A stretch of 64,000 nucleotides of DNA from Vibrio penaeicida (GCF_019977755.1 NZ_AP025145.1:1612001-1676000), one strand, 5' to 3'; counted from the stretch's first letter, positions 49,534-59,041 are shown. Numbers and translations: made by a program. Notes: generated by a model from the sequence alone, not told the origin.

Positions 49534-49745
49534 GAGCGATACAAACAAAAAACTCGCTTGGCAATGAAGCACTTAGCTTGCATTCAATGAACAGCATCTT
49601 AACCAACAAAACCTTCTGCAACCAGACCACAAAGCCCAAAACTCCGATTCAGTCGAGAATTTAGGGAAACTGTAATCATCCCCTAAACTAGGGACATTTA
49701 GAATTAGAGTTCTTCGGTTTAAACTAAACCAAATGGAGAACACTG

Positions 49746-50012
49746 ATGAAAAAATCACGCTATACAGAAACGCAAATCGTCAAGATTCTGAAAGAAGTTG
49801 AGGCTGGCAGGTTGGTCAAAGAGGTCTGCCGAGAGTATGGCATATCAGATGCCACTTACTACAACTGGAAGTCCAAGTACGGCGGCATGGAAGCCTCAGA
49901 CGTGAAGCGACTGAAGGAGCTTGAGGATGAAAACCGACGCCTGAAGCAAATGTTTGCTGAACTGAGCCTCGACCATAAAATCCTTAAGGATATCGTCGAA
50001 AAAAAGCTGTAA
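49746..50012 (+). CDS. IS3-family OrfA (copy 2)
   Basis: Identical product to copy 1 OrfA (88 residues): HTH, zipper, A7 frameshift site. Confidence 0.9.
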   Translation: MKKSRYTETQIVKILKEVEAGRLVKEVCREYGISDATYYNWKSKYGGMEASDVKRLKELEDENRRLKQMFAELSLDHKILKDIVEKKL

Positions 50013-50035
50013 AGCCCACGATTCGGCGAGAGTGG

Positions 50036-50859
50036 GTGGATTACGTCAATAATTGTCACTGTGTGAGTCTGCGTAGGGCTTGTCGTTTAGTCGGCATCAG
50101 TGACTCGGTCTATCGGTATCGACCAGATAAGCACCGAGATGCCCCTGTGATTGCCGCCTTGCAAGAAGCCGTTGAACGTTATCCTGCATATGGTTTTGGC
50201 ATGTTATTCAAAGTGCTTAAGCGATGGGGGTATCGCTGGAACCACAAACGAGTGCATCGACTCTACTGCGAACTGAAGTTGAATAAGCGCCGTCGTGGAA
50301 AGAAGCGGCTACCAACAAGAGAGCCTGCCCCTCTCTGTGTGCCAGAAACGTTCAATCAATGTTGGTCAATGGATTTCATGAGCGATTCACTGATGTGTGG
50401 TAGACGCTTCAGGACGTTCAATGTTATCGATGACTTTAACCGTGAAGTGCTGGTACCATTGAAATTGACTTGAATCTTCCCGCTCAAAGAGTTGTTCGCG
50501 TGTTGGAACGCATCGTCGCCTGGCGAGGTTATCCGAGTCAGTTACGTATGGATAACGGTCCAGAGTTTATCTCAACGGCTTTAGCTGAATGGGCGGAACA
50601 ACATGACATACAACTCGAATTCATACAGCCAGGCAAGCCCACACAAAACTCGTTTGTTGAAAGGTTCAACCGGACCTATCGAGATGAAATACTCAACATG
50701 TATGTGTTCAGAACGTTAAAAGAGGTACGTGAGCTAACAGAAAACTGGGTTCGAGAATACAACGATGAACGTCCCCACAGCTCGCTGGGTGACCTGACCC
50801 CTTGGGAATATCTTGCTAAGTTGAAATTGCCGGAAGACTCTAATTTAGGGTGTCACTAA
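50036..50859 (+). pseudogene. IS3-family OrfB, frameshifted copy 2
   Basis: Broken at the same CTGGTACCATTG insertion as copy 1 (frames 50036-50473 and 50470-50859). One Thr-to-Ala change (RDAPVIAAL). Confidence 0.88.
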
Positions 50860-51047
50860 AAAAGGGATGTTTACAAAACGAGCCGGAAGCCAAACTTCAA
50901 AATCTGATGAAGCTGAATGGTTTTGAAACCCACAACGGCTTGGCTTGCGAGGGTTTAACACCTTGATTCAGATTGAGGAATCGAACTTAAAAACACTGAA
51001 GCAGCAATTTTCGACAGCCTTACAACCCCTAAATTATCAAAGCGCTA

Positions 51048-51166
51048 TAACGCCCAATTAAACTGCCAAAAACGTAAAAATACCGTTTTTGCATACCACC
51101 ATAAACACCAAACTCAACGCAAACTAAAAGTGCCACACGTTTTTGGTCTGTTTGAATTGTTTGTTA
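51048..51166 (-). repeat. attC 30 (T3)
   Basis: TAACGCCCAATTAAACTGCC to GTTTGTTA; gives the stop codon of the GNAT frame. Confidence 0.9.
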
Positions 51167-51627
51167 TGTGCGTATTTGATACAAGTGCCCTGACTCAAAT
51201 TCGTTCTCAGCGGTGCACTTTATTTGCCAGCCGAGTTTATGCGCCACTTTTTGGCTACCCACATTATCTGAAGCAATAAAGACTTTAACTTGGATTAAAT
51301 CAATGGATTGAGCCAGTTTGAATATTGCGGACTTACACATTAGAGACGCTAACCCTTGCCCCAAAACTTCTGACGAATGAAATACCCAAAGTCTAACTCG
51401 CCATCAAGTTGAGTAACTCCGCAAAAACCAACAATTTCGTTAGTTTCAATAGACCTGAAAGCAAACCTAGTTTCTGCCTGTTGCTCGTTAGCAAACCAAA
51501 TCTCGGCTTCTGCATTAGTCAAAGGTCTTCTAGGTCCCAAAAACCTCATAGTTTGCTCGTTTTGAAGCAAGTCAAACACAGAGCTTCGATCACTATCAAC
51601 TAATTGTGAAATAAAGATTTTATCCAA
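51164..51627 (-). pseudogene. GNAT acetyltransferase, frameshifted
   Basis: The N-terminal frame (51349-51627) ends FIRQKFWGKG; the C-terminal frame (51164-51364) continues GQGLASLMCKSAIFKLAQSI and ends VAHKLGWQIKCTAEN. One more G in the GGGG run near 51358 would restore FWGQGLASL, the RimJ/RimL-type acetyl-CoA loop. The substrate may be a small molecule or peptide. A real frameshift or a sequencing error cannot be told apart here. Confidence 0.7.
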
Positions 51628-51644
51628 ATATCCCTCCTAGCACA

Positions 51645-51762
51645 TAACACCTTGTTAAGTAGCAGATAACTACCGCTACATTCAAGCAAAGCCACCGTAA
51701 TCACTAAACCTAATTCAAACCAAAATCGCCGACTGTTAGCTGTCTGCTTGAACAATTTGTTA
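51645..51762 (-). repeat. attC 31 (T6)
   Basis: TAACACCTTGTTAAGTAGCA to CAATTTGTTA; outer core TAACACC. Confidence 0.85.
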
Positions 51763-52143
51763 AACGTCTTTCCAACCTTGTAGCCCTAACTTTGTAAGAA
51801 CAGTCAGGAAAGGGCTATGCTCAGGATCAAACGCAATCCCCAACTTTGGGCTAACAATAAACCCATATTTATCAAATAAATTATTATCGGTTTGTTTTAC
51901 ATATTTCCCCAATTGCTCGAAGGTCACAGAAACTCCTGCAAGTTTTATCGACGGCGTAATCAGAGTAACCTCATGTAATCTATCCTCTTTATCAAAACGA
52001 TAAACGTATGAACCAAAATCAAATTCAGTTAATCCAAGTGAATTAGTCTTAATGGAGTTGGGTTGTCCCTTAATTTCCCTTACAGCACGACTAGAGGTAT
52101 CCAAACTGATACCGTCTATTTCTAGAAATGGAACTATAACCAC
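51760..52143 (-). CDS. Cassette protein, unknown
   Basis: The product has 127 residues. Beta-rich N-terminal half (FDFGSYVYRFDKEDRLHEVT) and a mixed C-terminal half (FDKYGFIVSPKLGIAFDPEH). No signal peptide, no known motif. It has the look of the small cytoplasmic immunity-like proteins common in Vibrio cassettes, but there is no partner gene. The stop codon is formed by the attC. Confidence 0.55.
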   Translation of the reverse strand: MVIVPFLEIDGISLDTSSRAVREIKGQPNSIKTNSLGLTEFDFGSYVYRFDKEDRLHEVTLITPSIKLAGVSVTFEQLGKYVKQTDNNLFDKYGFIVSPKLGIAFDPEHSPFLTVLTKLGLQGWKDV

Positions 52144-52165
52144 TGTAGATTCCTCTCGAGGCGTT

Positions 52166-52284
52166 TAACGCCCAATTAAACTGCCAAAAACGTACAAATA
52201 CCGCTTCTGCATGCCACCTTAAACACTAAACTCAACGCAAACTAAAAGTGCCACACGTTTTTGGTCTGTTTGAATTGTTTGTTA
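52166..52284 (-). repeat. attC 32 (T3)
   Basis: TAACGCCCAATTAAACTGCC to GTTTGTTA. Confidence 0.9.
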
Positions 52285-52301
52285 GCGCACTTTGCCAAAG
52301 A

Positions 52302-52754
52302 CTAGAAAGTTAACCTCGCCAAAGTATCACCACAACTGTCTTTACCATACTCTACGAAGCCAAGACTTATATAAAGCTCCTTTGCAACCGTGTTATCTGG
52401 ACAATAAACTATGTGGATTGCTTTAGGTTGATTCTTCTCTATTTCATTCAGCAGTAAAACCATTAACTGTCGCCCATAACCATTTCCTTGGTATGATTTG
52501 TCCACCATGACCCTTGGAATGTAGTATTCCTCAGGCTTTTGCTCCTTCATCCACAATGCATTTACCCACTCGGTATACATTGCAAATCCTACAACCTTAC
52601 CATCAACCGTTGCTGCTCTTGTCTGATAATCAGGATTAACTGATGACTCGGCAATTGAAAATGCATTTGAAGAAACAAAACCGATTTGCTCCTCCTTTAA
52701 TTTTAAACGAAGAACATCGTGTATATTGTGCTTTGTAATTCTGTCTAGTTTCAC
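52302..52754 (-). CDS. GNAT-family N-acetyltransferase
   Basis: The product has 150 residues. IPRVMVDKSYQGNGYGRQLM (~84-103) is the acetyl-CoA loop (Q-x-x-G-x-G/A) and ELYISLGFVEYGKD (~130-143) the usual end of the fold. The N-terminal RLKLKEEQIGFVSSNAFSIA is like that of spermine/spermidine acetyltransferases (BltD/PaiA type), in which VxxNxxSIA is conserved. It may acetylate polyamines. Confidence 0.8.
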   Translation of the reverse strand: MKLDRITKHNIHDVLRLKLKEEQIGFVSSNAFSIAESSVNPDYQTRAATVDGKVVGFAMYTEWVNALWMKEQKPEEYYIPRVMVDKSYQGNGYGRQLMVLLLNEIEKNQPKAIHIVYCPDNTVAKELYISLGFVEYGKDSCGDTLARLTF

Positions 52755-52784
52755 TATCCGTCCTTTGATATGAGCCTTGTGCGC

Positions 52785-52913
52785 TAACGCCCAGTTAAGT
52801 AGCCAAAAACGTACAAATACTGTTTCTACAAACTACCCTAAACACAAAACTCACTGCAAGCTAAAAATGCCACGCGTTTTTGGTCTGCTTGAACTGTTTG
52901 TTGTAGCGATACA
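52785..52913 (-). repeat. attC 33 (T1)
   Basis: Complete T1 site. Confidence 0.9.
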
Positions 52914-53213
52914 AGCAAACAGACTTAACTTGGCAATGAAGCACTTAGCTTGCATTCAATGAACAGCATCTTAGCCAACAAAATCTTCTGCAACCAGACC
53001 ACGAAATCAAAAACACCGATTCAGTCATAAATTTAGGGGAACGAGCCGAGAGCAAAGCTTCAAAATTCAGCAAACCTAATTCGATTTGAGAGCTTGCAGC
53101 AACTTGGATTGCGACGACTTTTCCACCTTGATACTGGTTGAGAAATCGAACTCAAAAACACTGAAGCCAGCAACTTTCGAGAACCTGACAATCCTTGAAT
53201 TTTCAAAGCGCTA
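52914..53213 (-). repeat. A-cassette copy 19
   Basis: Nearly identical to copy 1, including the unusual TCATAAATTTAGGGG; TGA in the peptide frame after ~43 codons. Confidence 0.85.
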
Positions 53214-53332
53214 TAACGCCCAGTTAAGTAGCCAAAAACGTACAAATGCTGCTTCCGCAAGCTACCTTAATCACCAAACCCACCGCAAACTAAAAATGCC
53301 ACGCGTTTTTGGTCTGCTTGAACTGTTTGTTG
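53214..53332 (-). repeat. attC 34 (T1)
   Basis: Complete T1 site. Confidence 0.9.
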
Positions 53333-53641
53333 TAGCGATACAAGCAAACAAACTTAATTTGGTAATGAAGCACTTAGCTTGCATTCAATGAACGGCATCT
53401 TAGCCAACAAAATCCTCTGCAACCAGACCACAAAACCTAAAACACCGATCCAATCGAAAATTTAGAAATACGAACCAAGAGCAAAGCTTCAAAATTCAAC
53501 GAACCGAATTGATTTTGAAAGCTTACAGCAACTTGGATTGCGAGGATTTGCCACCTTGACTCAGGCTAAGGAATCAAACTCAAAAACACTGAAGCCAGCA
53601 ATTTTCGAGAGCCTTACAACCCTTTAATTATCAAAGCGCTA
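53333..53641 (-). repeat. A-cassette copy 20
   Basis: Standard body; broken peptide frame. Confidence 0.85.
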
Positions 53642-53760
53642 TAACGCCCGCTTAAGCCGCTGCCAACTTAATACAATGGCTACCGCATTGCGCCTTAAAC
53701 ACAATTACTACTGCAAGTAAAAAATGCCACGCGTTGGCGGTCGGCTTGAAGCGTTTGTTA
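53642..53760 (-). repeat. attC 35 (T5)
   Basis: TAACGCCCGCTTAAGCCGC to GCGTTTGTTA. Confidence 0.9.
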
Positions 53761-53771
53761 TAACACAATTG

Positions 53772-54059
53772 CTATACGTCACTTTCCGTCAGCATTTGAC
53801 GACAATTTCGCACCGTTAGAATGCGAATTTCATGGCTAAGGCTATATATGATGCGATAGTGCCCAAAAATAATTTCACGAAAGTTGGTATGAGGTAATTC
53901 CGGCACCATACGACCCATTTCCGGCATACTTGAGAGAAGCTCCGTTTTATCGAAAACCTCATTAACCCAATCTTCTGCTGCTACTGGATTGTCCAACGAA
54001 ATAAATTCAGCTGCATCACCTAACTTTTGCAATGCTAGTGGTGACCAGACTACTTTCAT
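53772..54059 (-). CDS. ParE/RelE-type toxin
   Basis: The product has 95 residues. MKVVWSPLALQKLGDAAEFI, ELPHTNFREIIFGHYRIIYS and the final RILTVRNCRQ are the marks of ParE/RelE-superfamily toxins (gyrase inhibitor or mRNA interferase). The Arg-Ile-Ile-Tyr strand and the lack of the RelE catalytic set suggest the ParE side. It overlaps the antitoxin gene by four bases. Confidence 0.85.
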   Translation of the reverse strand: MKVVWSPLALQKLGDAAEFISLDNPVAAEDWVNEVFDKTELLSSMPEMGRMVPELPHTNFREIIFGHYRIIYSLSHEIRILTVRNCRQMLTESDV

Positions 54060-54337
54060 TTCTTAATACGTCCTAACACTTGAGCACGAGCGTCCTCATT
54101 AGAAACACCTAAGCCCGAAGCTAGTTGTGCTTCAGCAGTACGCATTTCTTCAAGTAACTCGATCTTCTCTTGCATTGCTTCATATTCTGCGACATCAAGA
54201 ACAACAGCTACACCTTTACCACGCTGTGTTATTACTAGTGGTCTGCGAGTTTCGTTGATCTGCTTGATAAATGACGTTACGCCAGCTCGAAATTCAGACA
54301 AAGGCTGAATATCTTGGTCGAAATGGATACGGCTCAT
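54056..54337 (-). CDS. Phd/YefM-type antitoxin
   Basis: The product has 93 residues from ATG 54337 (after GGGAG; a longer upstream frame exists). PLSEFRAGVTSFIKQINETR, then RPLVITQRGKGVAVVLDVAE is the Phd/YefM fold (L-x-x-F...I-T-x-x-G-x-x-x-A-V-L). It would bind DNA and neutralise the ParE-like toxin. Genes run in array direction, with a TTAATGTACAAATAATAG-like promoter region upstream. Confidence 0.85.
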   Translation of the reverse strand: MSRIHFDQDIQPLSEFRAGVTSFIKQINETRRPLVITQRGKGVAVVLDVAEYEAMQEKIELLEEMRTAEAQLASGLGVSNEDARAQVLGRIKK

Positions 54338-54417
54338 GTTGAACTCCCAATGGTACAATTTAATGTACAAATAATAGTTTAACTAGTCATTTTGAGCAAT
54401 AGGCTGATTTTGTGCTA

Positions 54418-54534
54418 TAACGCCAGCTTAAACCGCAGACAACGCACTAAGCAAGCCGCTGCATTACACCTTAAACACTTAATTCACCGCAAACTAAAAA
54501 TGCCACGCGTTGTTTGTCGGTTTGAAGCTTTTGT
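54418..54534 (-). repeat. attC 36 (T2, right end interrupted by IS110-type element)
   Basis: TAACGCCAGCTTAAACCGC up to GAAGCTTTTGT; then IS sequence. The missing ...TTGTTA end is found at 55715-55722 on the other side. Confidence 0.85.
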
Positions 54535-55714
54535 ATGGATAATCTTTCCTGAATTCGGGTAATGTGAGACCCAGGCTTTAGCTGCAACTAAAGCTTTCTA
54601 TGGGGTAGTTCGATTGAAGCTAGGCTCCTCTGTCGAGAGACCGATAACAAACATGAACACCCCATAGGACTCCAAGCACAAACCTCGGATAGTCGACTGG
54701 GTCTCGAACCCGCATTTCGCAAGCAAGAGTTAGCTTATTATGAATACCAATACACTTCAAAACATTAATATCGGCGTTGATACTGGCAAGACGCAACTCG
54801 ATATTTTTATACGACCACTTAATCTCTTTTTCGCTGTGTCAAACGACGACAAAGGCATCAAAGACGCCATCAAAACGATAAAAAAACATTCACCTGAACG
54901 TATCGTCATTGAAGCAACCGGACGACTAGAAATGCCTTTTGTCCTAGCATGTGCCGAAGCTCAATTACCGATTGTCCGCGCCAACCCTATTCACGTTAAA
55001 CGCTTCGCTGGAGCCATTGGTCGAAGAGCTAAAAACGACCGATTAGATGCTGAGCTTATCGCTTATTACGCAGAAGCTATCAGTACTCGAAATCTCCATC
55101 ATAAAGGCAGAAAACATTCGACTGATGAGTGACTTAGTCATACGTCGCAATCAGCTACTCTCTATGCAAACAATGGAGAAGAATCGAATTCAGGTATTGC
55201 CCAAATCTCTACATTCGACCATCAAGCCAGTGCTGACTGCCATGAAAAAACAGATTTCAAACATCGAGGATAAGCTGGTTAAACTCATCGAATCGTGTCC
55301 AGACTATCAGACCAAAAACGACATCCTGCAAAGTGTTCCTGGTATTGGAAACATTGCCGCTGCATCCATCATCAGCAACGTTCCCGAGCTGGGTTACATC
55401 ACCAACAAACAAGCCGCTTCACTCATTGGTGTTGCACCCATTACTCGAGAAAGTGGGCGCTACAAAGGCAAGCGAGTGATTCAAGGAGGAAGAGCGCAAG
55501 TTCGAACTGTTCTGTATATGGCGATGATGTCTGCTATGCAGTGTAACCCTGTTTTCAAAGCGACTTATACCCGCCTCGTTCAATCAGGAAAACCAAAGAA
55601 AGTCGCTATCATCGCCTGCGTTCGTAAGATGGTTGTCATCTTAAACTCAATGCTAAGAGATGGCGCCATGTGGGATGAAAATATATCTAAAAATTAACTA
55701 TTGACGCCATAGTC
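54534..55714 (+). mobile_element. IS110/IS1111-type element in an attC
   Basis: Contains one IS110-type transposase (frameshifted). The left end region (ATGGATAATCTTTCC) and right end (GACGCCATAGTC) carry TATGG/CCATA inverse motifs but no long terminal repeats, as usual for the family. The insertion is within the GTTTGTTA end of an attC. Exact ends uncertain by a few bases. Confidence 0.75.
54740..55697 (+). pseudogene. IS110-family transposase, frameshifted
   Basis: N-terminal frame 54740-55132 has the DEDD-type RuvC-like catalytic region (NIGVDTGKTQLD; VIEATGRLE; NDRLDAELIAYYAE). The C-terminal frame (from about 55100 to 55697) has the transposase_20 domain (SVPGIGNIAAASIISNVPEL, ASLIGVAPITRESGRYKGK). 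A one-base shift near 55100 separates them. The Ser near GGR (RESGRYKGKR) is typical for IS1111-type proteins. Confidence 0.85.
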
Positions 55715-55740
55715 GTTTGTTAGCTGCTTTTACCAATGGA

Positions 55741-56102
55741 TTACATGAAATTAAACTTAAATTCCCCATCAGGATCTTCTACATGAATGACATCATTATA
55801 ATTAACAGCTTTAAAACTAGAATTTTCATGCAAAATACTAATTAGCTTGTTTTTGACAACTTCTGTTTTAAGTGCCGCAGCTAGAGCTTCGTGAGAAAGC
55901 TTTATAAAAGGAGTAAATACATCGTCAGTATCTGCCCAATCAGCATAAATTCCCCTCAGTTTCACCGATGCCTCGTCTTTCTCATCGCCTACGCAATGAA
56001 TGATAAACTCATAATGGGAGTCTTTAGGGTGTTCATTAAACTTTAAACCATCCTTATTCCAAATATTCCAATATAAATCGTCATGATCCGCCCCAGCAGT
56101 TT
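55741..56102 (-). pseudogene. Cassette protein, 5' end removed by IS insertion
   Basis: About 119 C-terminal residues remain (KTAGADHDDLYWNIWNKDGL... to GEFKFNFM). The 5' part should be at 57311-57396 (frame containing MMKEDLPSTALVHKFDL), after a ribosome-binding site AGGAGG. The two parts do not join in one frame under the simplest target duplication, so the gene may also have had an older frameshift. Function unknown. Confidence 0.5.
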
Positions 56103-56145
56103 TGGACACCAAGTTAAGTGAGTACAATCACTAACGAGGTGAACA

Positions 56146-56433
56146 ATGACAACTAACAAAAAAACTAGAATTAAACATTCCCCTGAATTTAAGGCAGAAG
56201 CTTTGAAGCTATCAGAGAAAGTGGGAGTTGCTGCGGCAGCGAGGCAGCTCGGGTTGCATGAATCCCAGATCTACGGTTGGCGTAAGGCAATTAAAAAAGA
56301 CACCAGTACCAGTCAGCGTGAAAGAGATCTCGCTGCCGAAGTCGCCAAGCTCAAAAGGCAATTGGCTGAGCAAGCTGAAGAGCTAGATATCGTAAAAAAG
56401 GCCGCCACCTACTTCGCGAAAAATCTAAAGTAG
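56146..56433 (+). CDS. IS3-family OrfA
   Basis: The product has 95 residues: HTH (VGVAAAARQLGLHESQIYGW) and a coiled-coil tail (ERDLAAEVAKLKRQLAEQAE). Confidence 0.9.
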   Translation: MTTNKKTRIKHSPEFKAEALKLSEKVGVAAAARQLGLHESQIYGWRKAIKKDTSTSQRERDLAAEVAKLKRQLAEQAEELDIVKKAATYFAKNLK

Positions 56434-56447
56434 ATTGCTATGAATTT

Positions 56448-57299
56448 ATGCTAGAACACCTTCTGTGTTTCAATGTGGTCCGCATGGCTAAGGTGTTCGA
56501 AGTTTCACGAAGTGGGTTCTATTACTGGATTAAGCATCGCCACAAGGCCATCCAGCGTGAGGCAATACGCCAAAAGCTTGATGAAAAAGTCAAAAAAGCT
56601 TTTGACAATAGTAAGGGGCGTGATGGCTCAAGGCGCATCCAGAAAGAGCTAGCTGAGAATGGGGATAGCCGTAATGTTAAAACCATTGCCGCCAGTATGA
56701 AGCGTCAGGATTTAACGCCGAAAGCGGCACGCAAGTTTAAATGTACGACGGATAGCAAGCATAAGATGCCCGTAGCGCCGAACTTGCTAGCTCAAGACTT
56801 TAACGCAACGGCTCCGAATCAAAAATGGGCGGGAGATATCACGTATCTTGCCACGAGCGAAGGCTGGTTGTATCTGGCTGTCATCATCGACCTTTACTCA
56901 CGACAAGTGATCGGTTGGTCAATGGATACGAGGATGACGGCAACTCTGGTCTGCGATGCATTATCAATGGCTCTGTTCCGTCGAGGGTTCCCTGAGCATG
57001 TTACTGTCCATAGTGATCGAGGTAGCCAGTATTGCTCAAAAGACTATAGGGACATAATAAGTGCTTATAACCTAAAACAAAGTATGAGTAGAAAAGGAAA
57101 CTGTTGGGATAATGCGTGTGTTGAGAGCTTCTTCCATTCTATGAAAGTCGAGGCGATCCAATACGAACCGATCATGACAAGAAATGAGATGCGCCAAACG
57201 GTCTTCGAGTACATTGAGGTTGATTATAATCGGATGAGAAGGCACAGTGCTCTTGGGTATCTAAGCCCAGTTAACTTTGAACAGCAAAATGTCGCTTAA
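56448..57299 (+). CDS. IS3-family OrfB (rve transposase)
   Basis: The product has 283 residues with HTH_21-like N-terminus and rve core. DDE: Asp in WAGDITYL, Asp in VHSDRGSQY, Glu in NACVESFFHSMKVE. Intact, so this element may be active. Confidence 0.92.
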   Translation: MLEHLLCFNVVRMAKVFEVSRSGFYYWIKHRHKAIQREAIRQKLDEKVKKAFDNSKGRDGSRRIQKELAENGDSRNVKTIAASMKRQDLTPKAARKFKCTTDSKHKMPVAPNLLAQDFNATAPNQKWAGDITYLATSEGWLYLAVIIDLYSRQVIGWSMDTRMTATLVCDALSMALFRRGFPEHVTVHSDRGSQYCSKDYRDIISAYNLKQSMSRKGNCWDNACVESFFHSMKVEAIQYEPIMTRNEMRQTVFEYIEVDYNRMRRHSALGYLSPVNFEQQNVA

Positions 57300-57416
57300 T
57301 GAAGTGTCCAGTCTTGCTGGAGCAGATCAAACTTATGAACTAAAGCCGTACTCGGCAAATCTTCTTTCATCATCAAACGAATAACCAAATTGACCTCCTA
57401 ATGCTGACAAGAAACC

Positions 57417-57535
57417 TAACGCCAGCTTAAACCGCAGACAACGCACAAAACAAGCCGCTGCATGACGCCTTAAACACTAAAATCACCGCAAACTAAAAAT
57501 GCCACGCGTTGTTTGTCGGTTTGAAGCTTTTGTTA
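57417..57535 (-). repeat. attC 37 (T2)
   Basis: Complete T2 site. Confidence 0.9.
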
Positions 57536-57843
57536 GAGCGATACAAACAAAAAACTCGCTTGGCAATGAAGCACTTAGCTTGCATTCAATGAACACCATC
57601 TTAACCAACAAAACCTTCTGCAACCAGACCACAGAACCCAAAACACCGATTCAGTCGAGAATTTAGGGAAACGAGCCTAGGGCAAAACTACAAAATTCAG
57701 CGAACCGAATTGATTTTGAAAGCTTGCAGCAACTTGGATTGCGACGACTTTTCCGCCTTGATGCTGGTTGAGGAATCGAACTCAAAAACACTGAGACCAG
57801 CAACTTTCGACAACCTTACAACCCTTAAATTATCAAAGCGCTA
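57536..57843 (-). repeat. A-cassette copy 21
   Basis: Standard body with CTACAAAATTCAG; broken frame. Confidence 0.85.
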
Positions 57844-57963
57844 TAACGCTCTGCTAAGTGGCTGACAACTCAACCACAAAACTCAAAATAATCACCGTAA
57901 ACACAATACCCAATTTGAACCAAAAATGCCAAAGGTTGACAGTCCGTCTTTAGCAGTTTGTTA
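57844..57963 (-). repeat. attC 38 (T7)
   Basis: TAACGCTCTGCTAAGTGGC to CAGTTTGTTA; outer core TAACGCT. Confidence 0.85.
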
Positions 57964-57966
57964 TGT

Positions 57967-58308
57967 TTACCTCTCCAATCCAACAGAATGGATTTTACAA
58001 AATTTTCCGCTTGAGCCAGTCCACAGTTGATCTGTATAAGCAGCAAAATATACCTTTGAATTTGCATGAAATGCAGAAAGCAAAAATGCTGCAATGTTTT
58101 TATTACCCAAATTATCACTAGAATCTAACCAATAACCATCATCACACCCAGCGGACGGACTATCTACGACAATTACTATTCGATTGTTATGTTTTGTATT
58201 TTCTCCATATGTATACAATTTTGAAATTGTCGAAGTACCACTGATATTAGCGGCAGAAATATTGATAGAAAACACAACTGCCATCACTGTACAAATTTTT
58301 TTTAACAT
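57967..58308 (-). CDS. Small exported cassette protein
   Basis: The product has 113 residues. Signal peptide (ICTVMAVVFSINISAANIS) and a mature protein with AGCDDGYWLDSSDNLGNKNI, then FLLSAFHANSKVYFAAYTD and a later Cys (GKFCKIHSV). Same pattern as 45148 and 49060. This is the clearest example of the C-D-D/R-G-(Y/V)-(W/F)-L-D motif. Confidence 0.7.
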   Translation of the reverse strand: MLKKICTVMAVVFSINISAANISGTSTISKLYTYGENTKHNNRIVIVVDSPSAGCDDGYWLDSSDNLGNKNIAAFLLSAFHANSKVYFAAYTDQLWTGSSGKFCKIHSVGLER

Positions 58309-58431
58309 TTATTTGTCCTCATATTAAAAGTAACATGCATTAGAGAAACTTGATTTAATTTCCCTCAGTTTCTTTCTTTTCTACTTTTTATGTAAATCGC
58401 AATACAACTTGATAGTGTAGCATCCACCACA

Positions 58432-58550
58432 TAACGCCCAATTAAACTGCCAAAAACGTACAAATGTCGTTTCCGTATACCACCTTAAACACTAAACTCA
58501 ACGCAAACTAAAAATGCCACGCGTTTTTGGTCTGTTTGAATTGTTTGTTA
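58432..58550 (-). repeat. attC 39 (T3)
   Basis: TAACGCCCAATTAAACTGCC to GTTTGTTA; precedes B-cassette copy 2. Confidence 0.9.
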
Positions 58551-58917
58551 TGAACGGACTTTACGGCACCCTCAAACTTCCAGCAAATACATAAGGTTGA
58601 GACACAGAGCCATTTCACAGAATGCTGGCAGCTACACGAAAGACCCACCACGGATTTACTTAAAACACCCGCCAAGTCTAGAGGTTTTCGATGCCCTGCC
58701 GCCCCACAAAAACCACGGTGCAGCAAATGGCTGCTGGAAAAAATCACTTGGCAAAAATACCCAAACAGCCGATTTGCCTTTCGATGAAACTAATGCGGCA
58801 TTTCGGCAAAGAAACACAACGGATTTGCAGGCTGAGATCATTTCAAAACAACGAAAACATCAAATACGAATAAGGAACATTAACCCTTAATTTTACTGGA
58901 TTTTTCTAGATGCTTCA
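58551..58917 (-). repeat. B-cassette copy 2
   Basis: Closely matches 44660-45026. The 61-codon minus frame at 58656-58841 is open only here and is probably chance. Confidence 0.8.
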
Positions 58918-59035
58918 TAACGCTTTGTTAAGTTGCAGCTAACTGCCACGACACTCAAGCAAAGCCACCGTAATCACCAAACTCAAACCGAACCAAAAAT
59001 GCCACAGGTTAGCTGTCAGCTTGAACAATTTGTTA
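58918..59035 (-). repeat. attC 40 (T6)
   Basis: TAACGCTTTGTTAAGTTGCA to CAATTTGTTA. Confidence 0.88.
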
Positions 59036-59041
59036 AGTCGA

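Larger units (their letters stand above)
49671..50875 (+). mobile_element. IS3-family element, copy 2 (1205 bp)
   Basis: Same ends as copy 1, target duplication AAAC. It differs from copy 1 by at least one base (GATGCCCC for GATACCCC) and shares the orfB insertion TA. Confidence 0.92.
49534..51047 (-). repeat. A-cassette copy 18, split by an IS (49671-50875)
   Basis: Body parts at 49534-49670 and 50876-51047, with the 4-bp duplication AAAC on both sides. Confidence 0.85.
56103..57310 (+). mobile_element. IS3-family element (1208 bp, different type)
   Basis: Ends TGGACAC... and ...GTGTCCA are inverted repeats. Carries orfA (56146-56433) and orfB (56448-57299). It interrupts the cassette gene at 55741. 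A 3-bp duplication AGT can be read on both sides but is uncertain. Confidence 0.9.

Noticed and set aside
35923..53391. Plus-strand open frames of 60-135 codons running across A-cassettes and attC sites (for example 35923-36276, 47901-48308, 48544-48849, 53086-53391).
   Set aside because: They run against array direction, cross the recombination points between cassettes and have no ribosome-binding site. They follow from repeated DNA and are probably shadows.
58597..58890. A 97-codon plus-strand frame in B-cassette copy 2.
   Set aside because: Not open in the other two copies and against cassette orientation.
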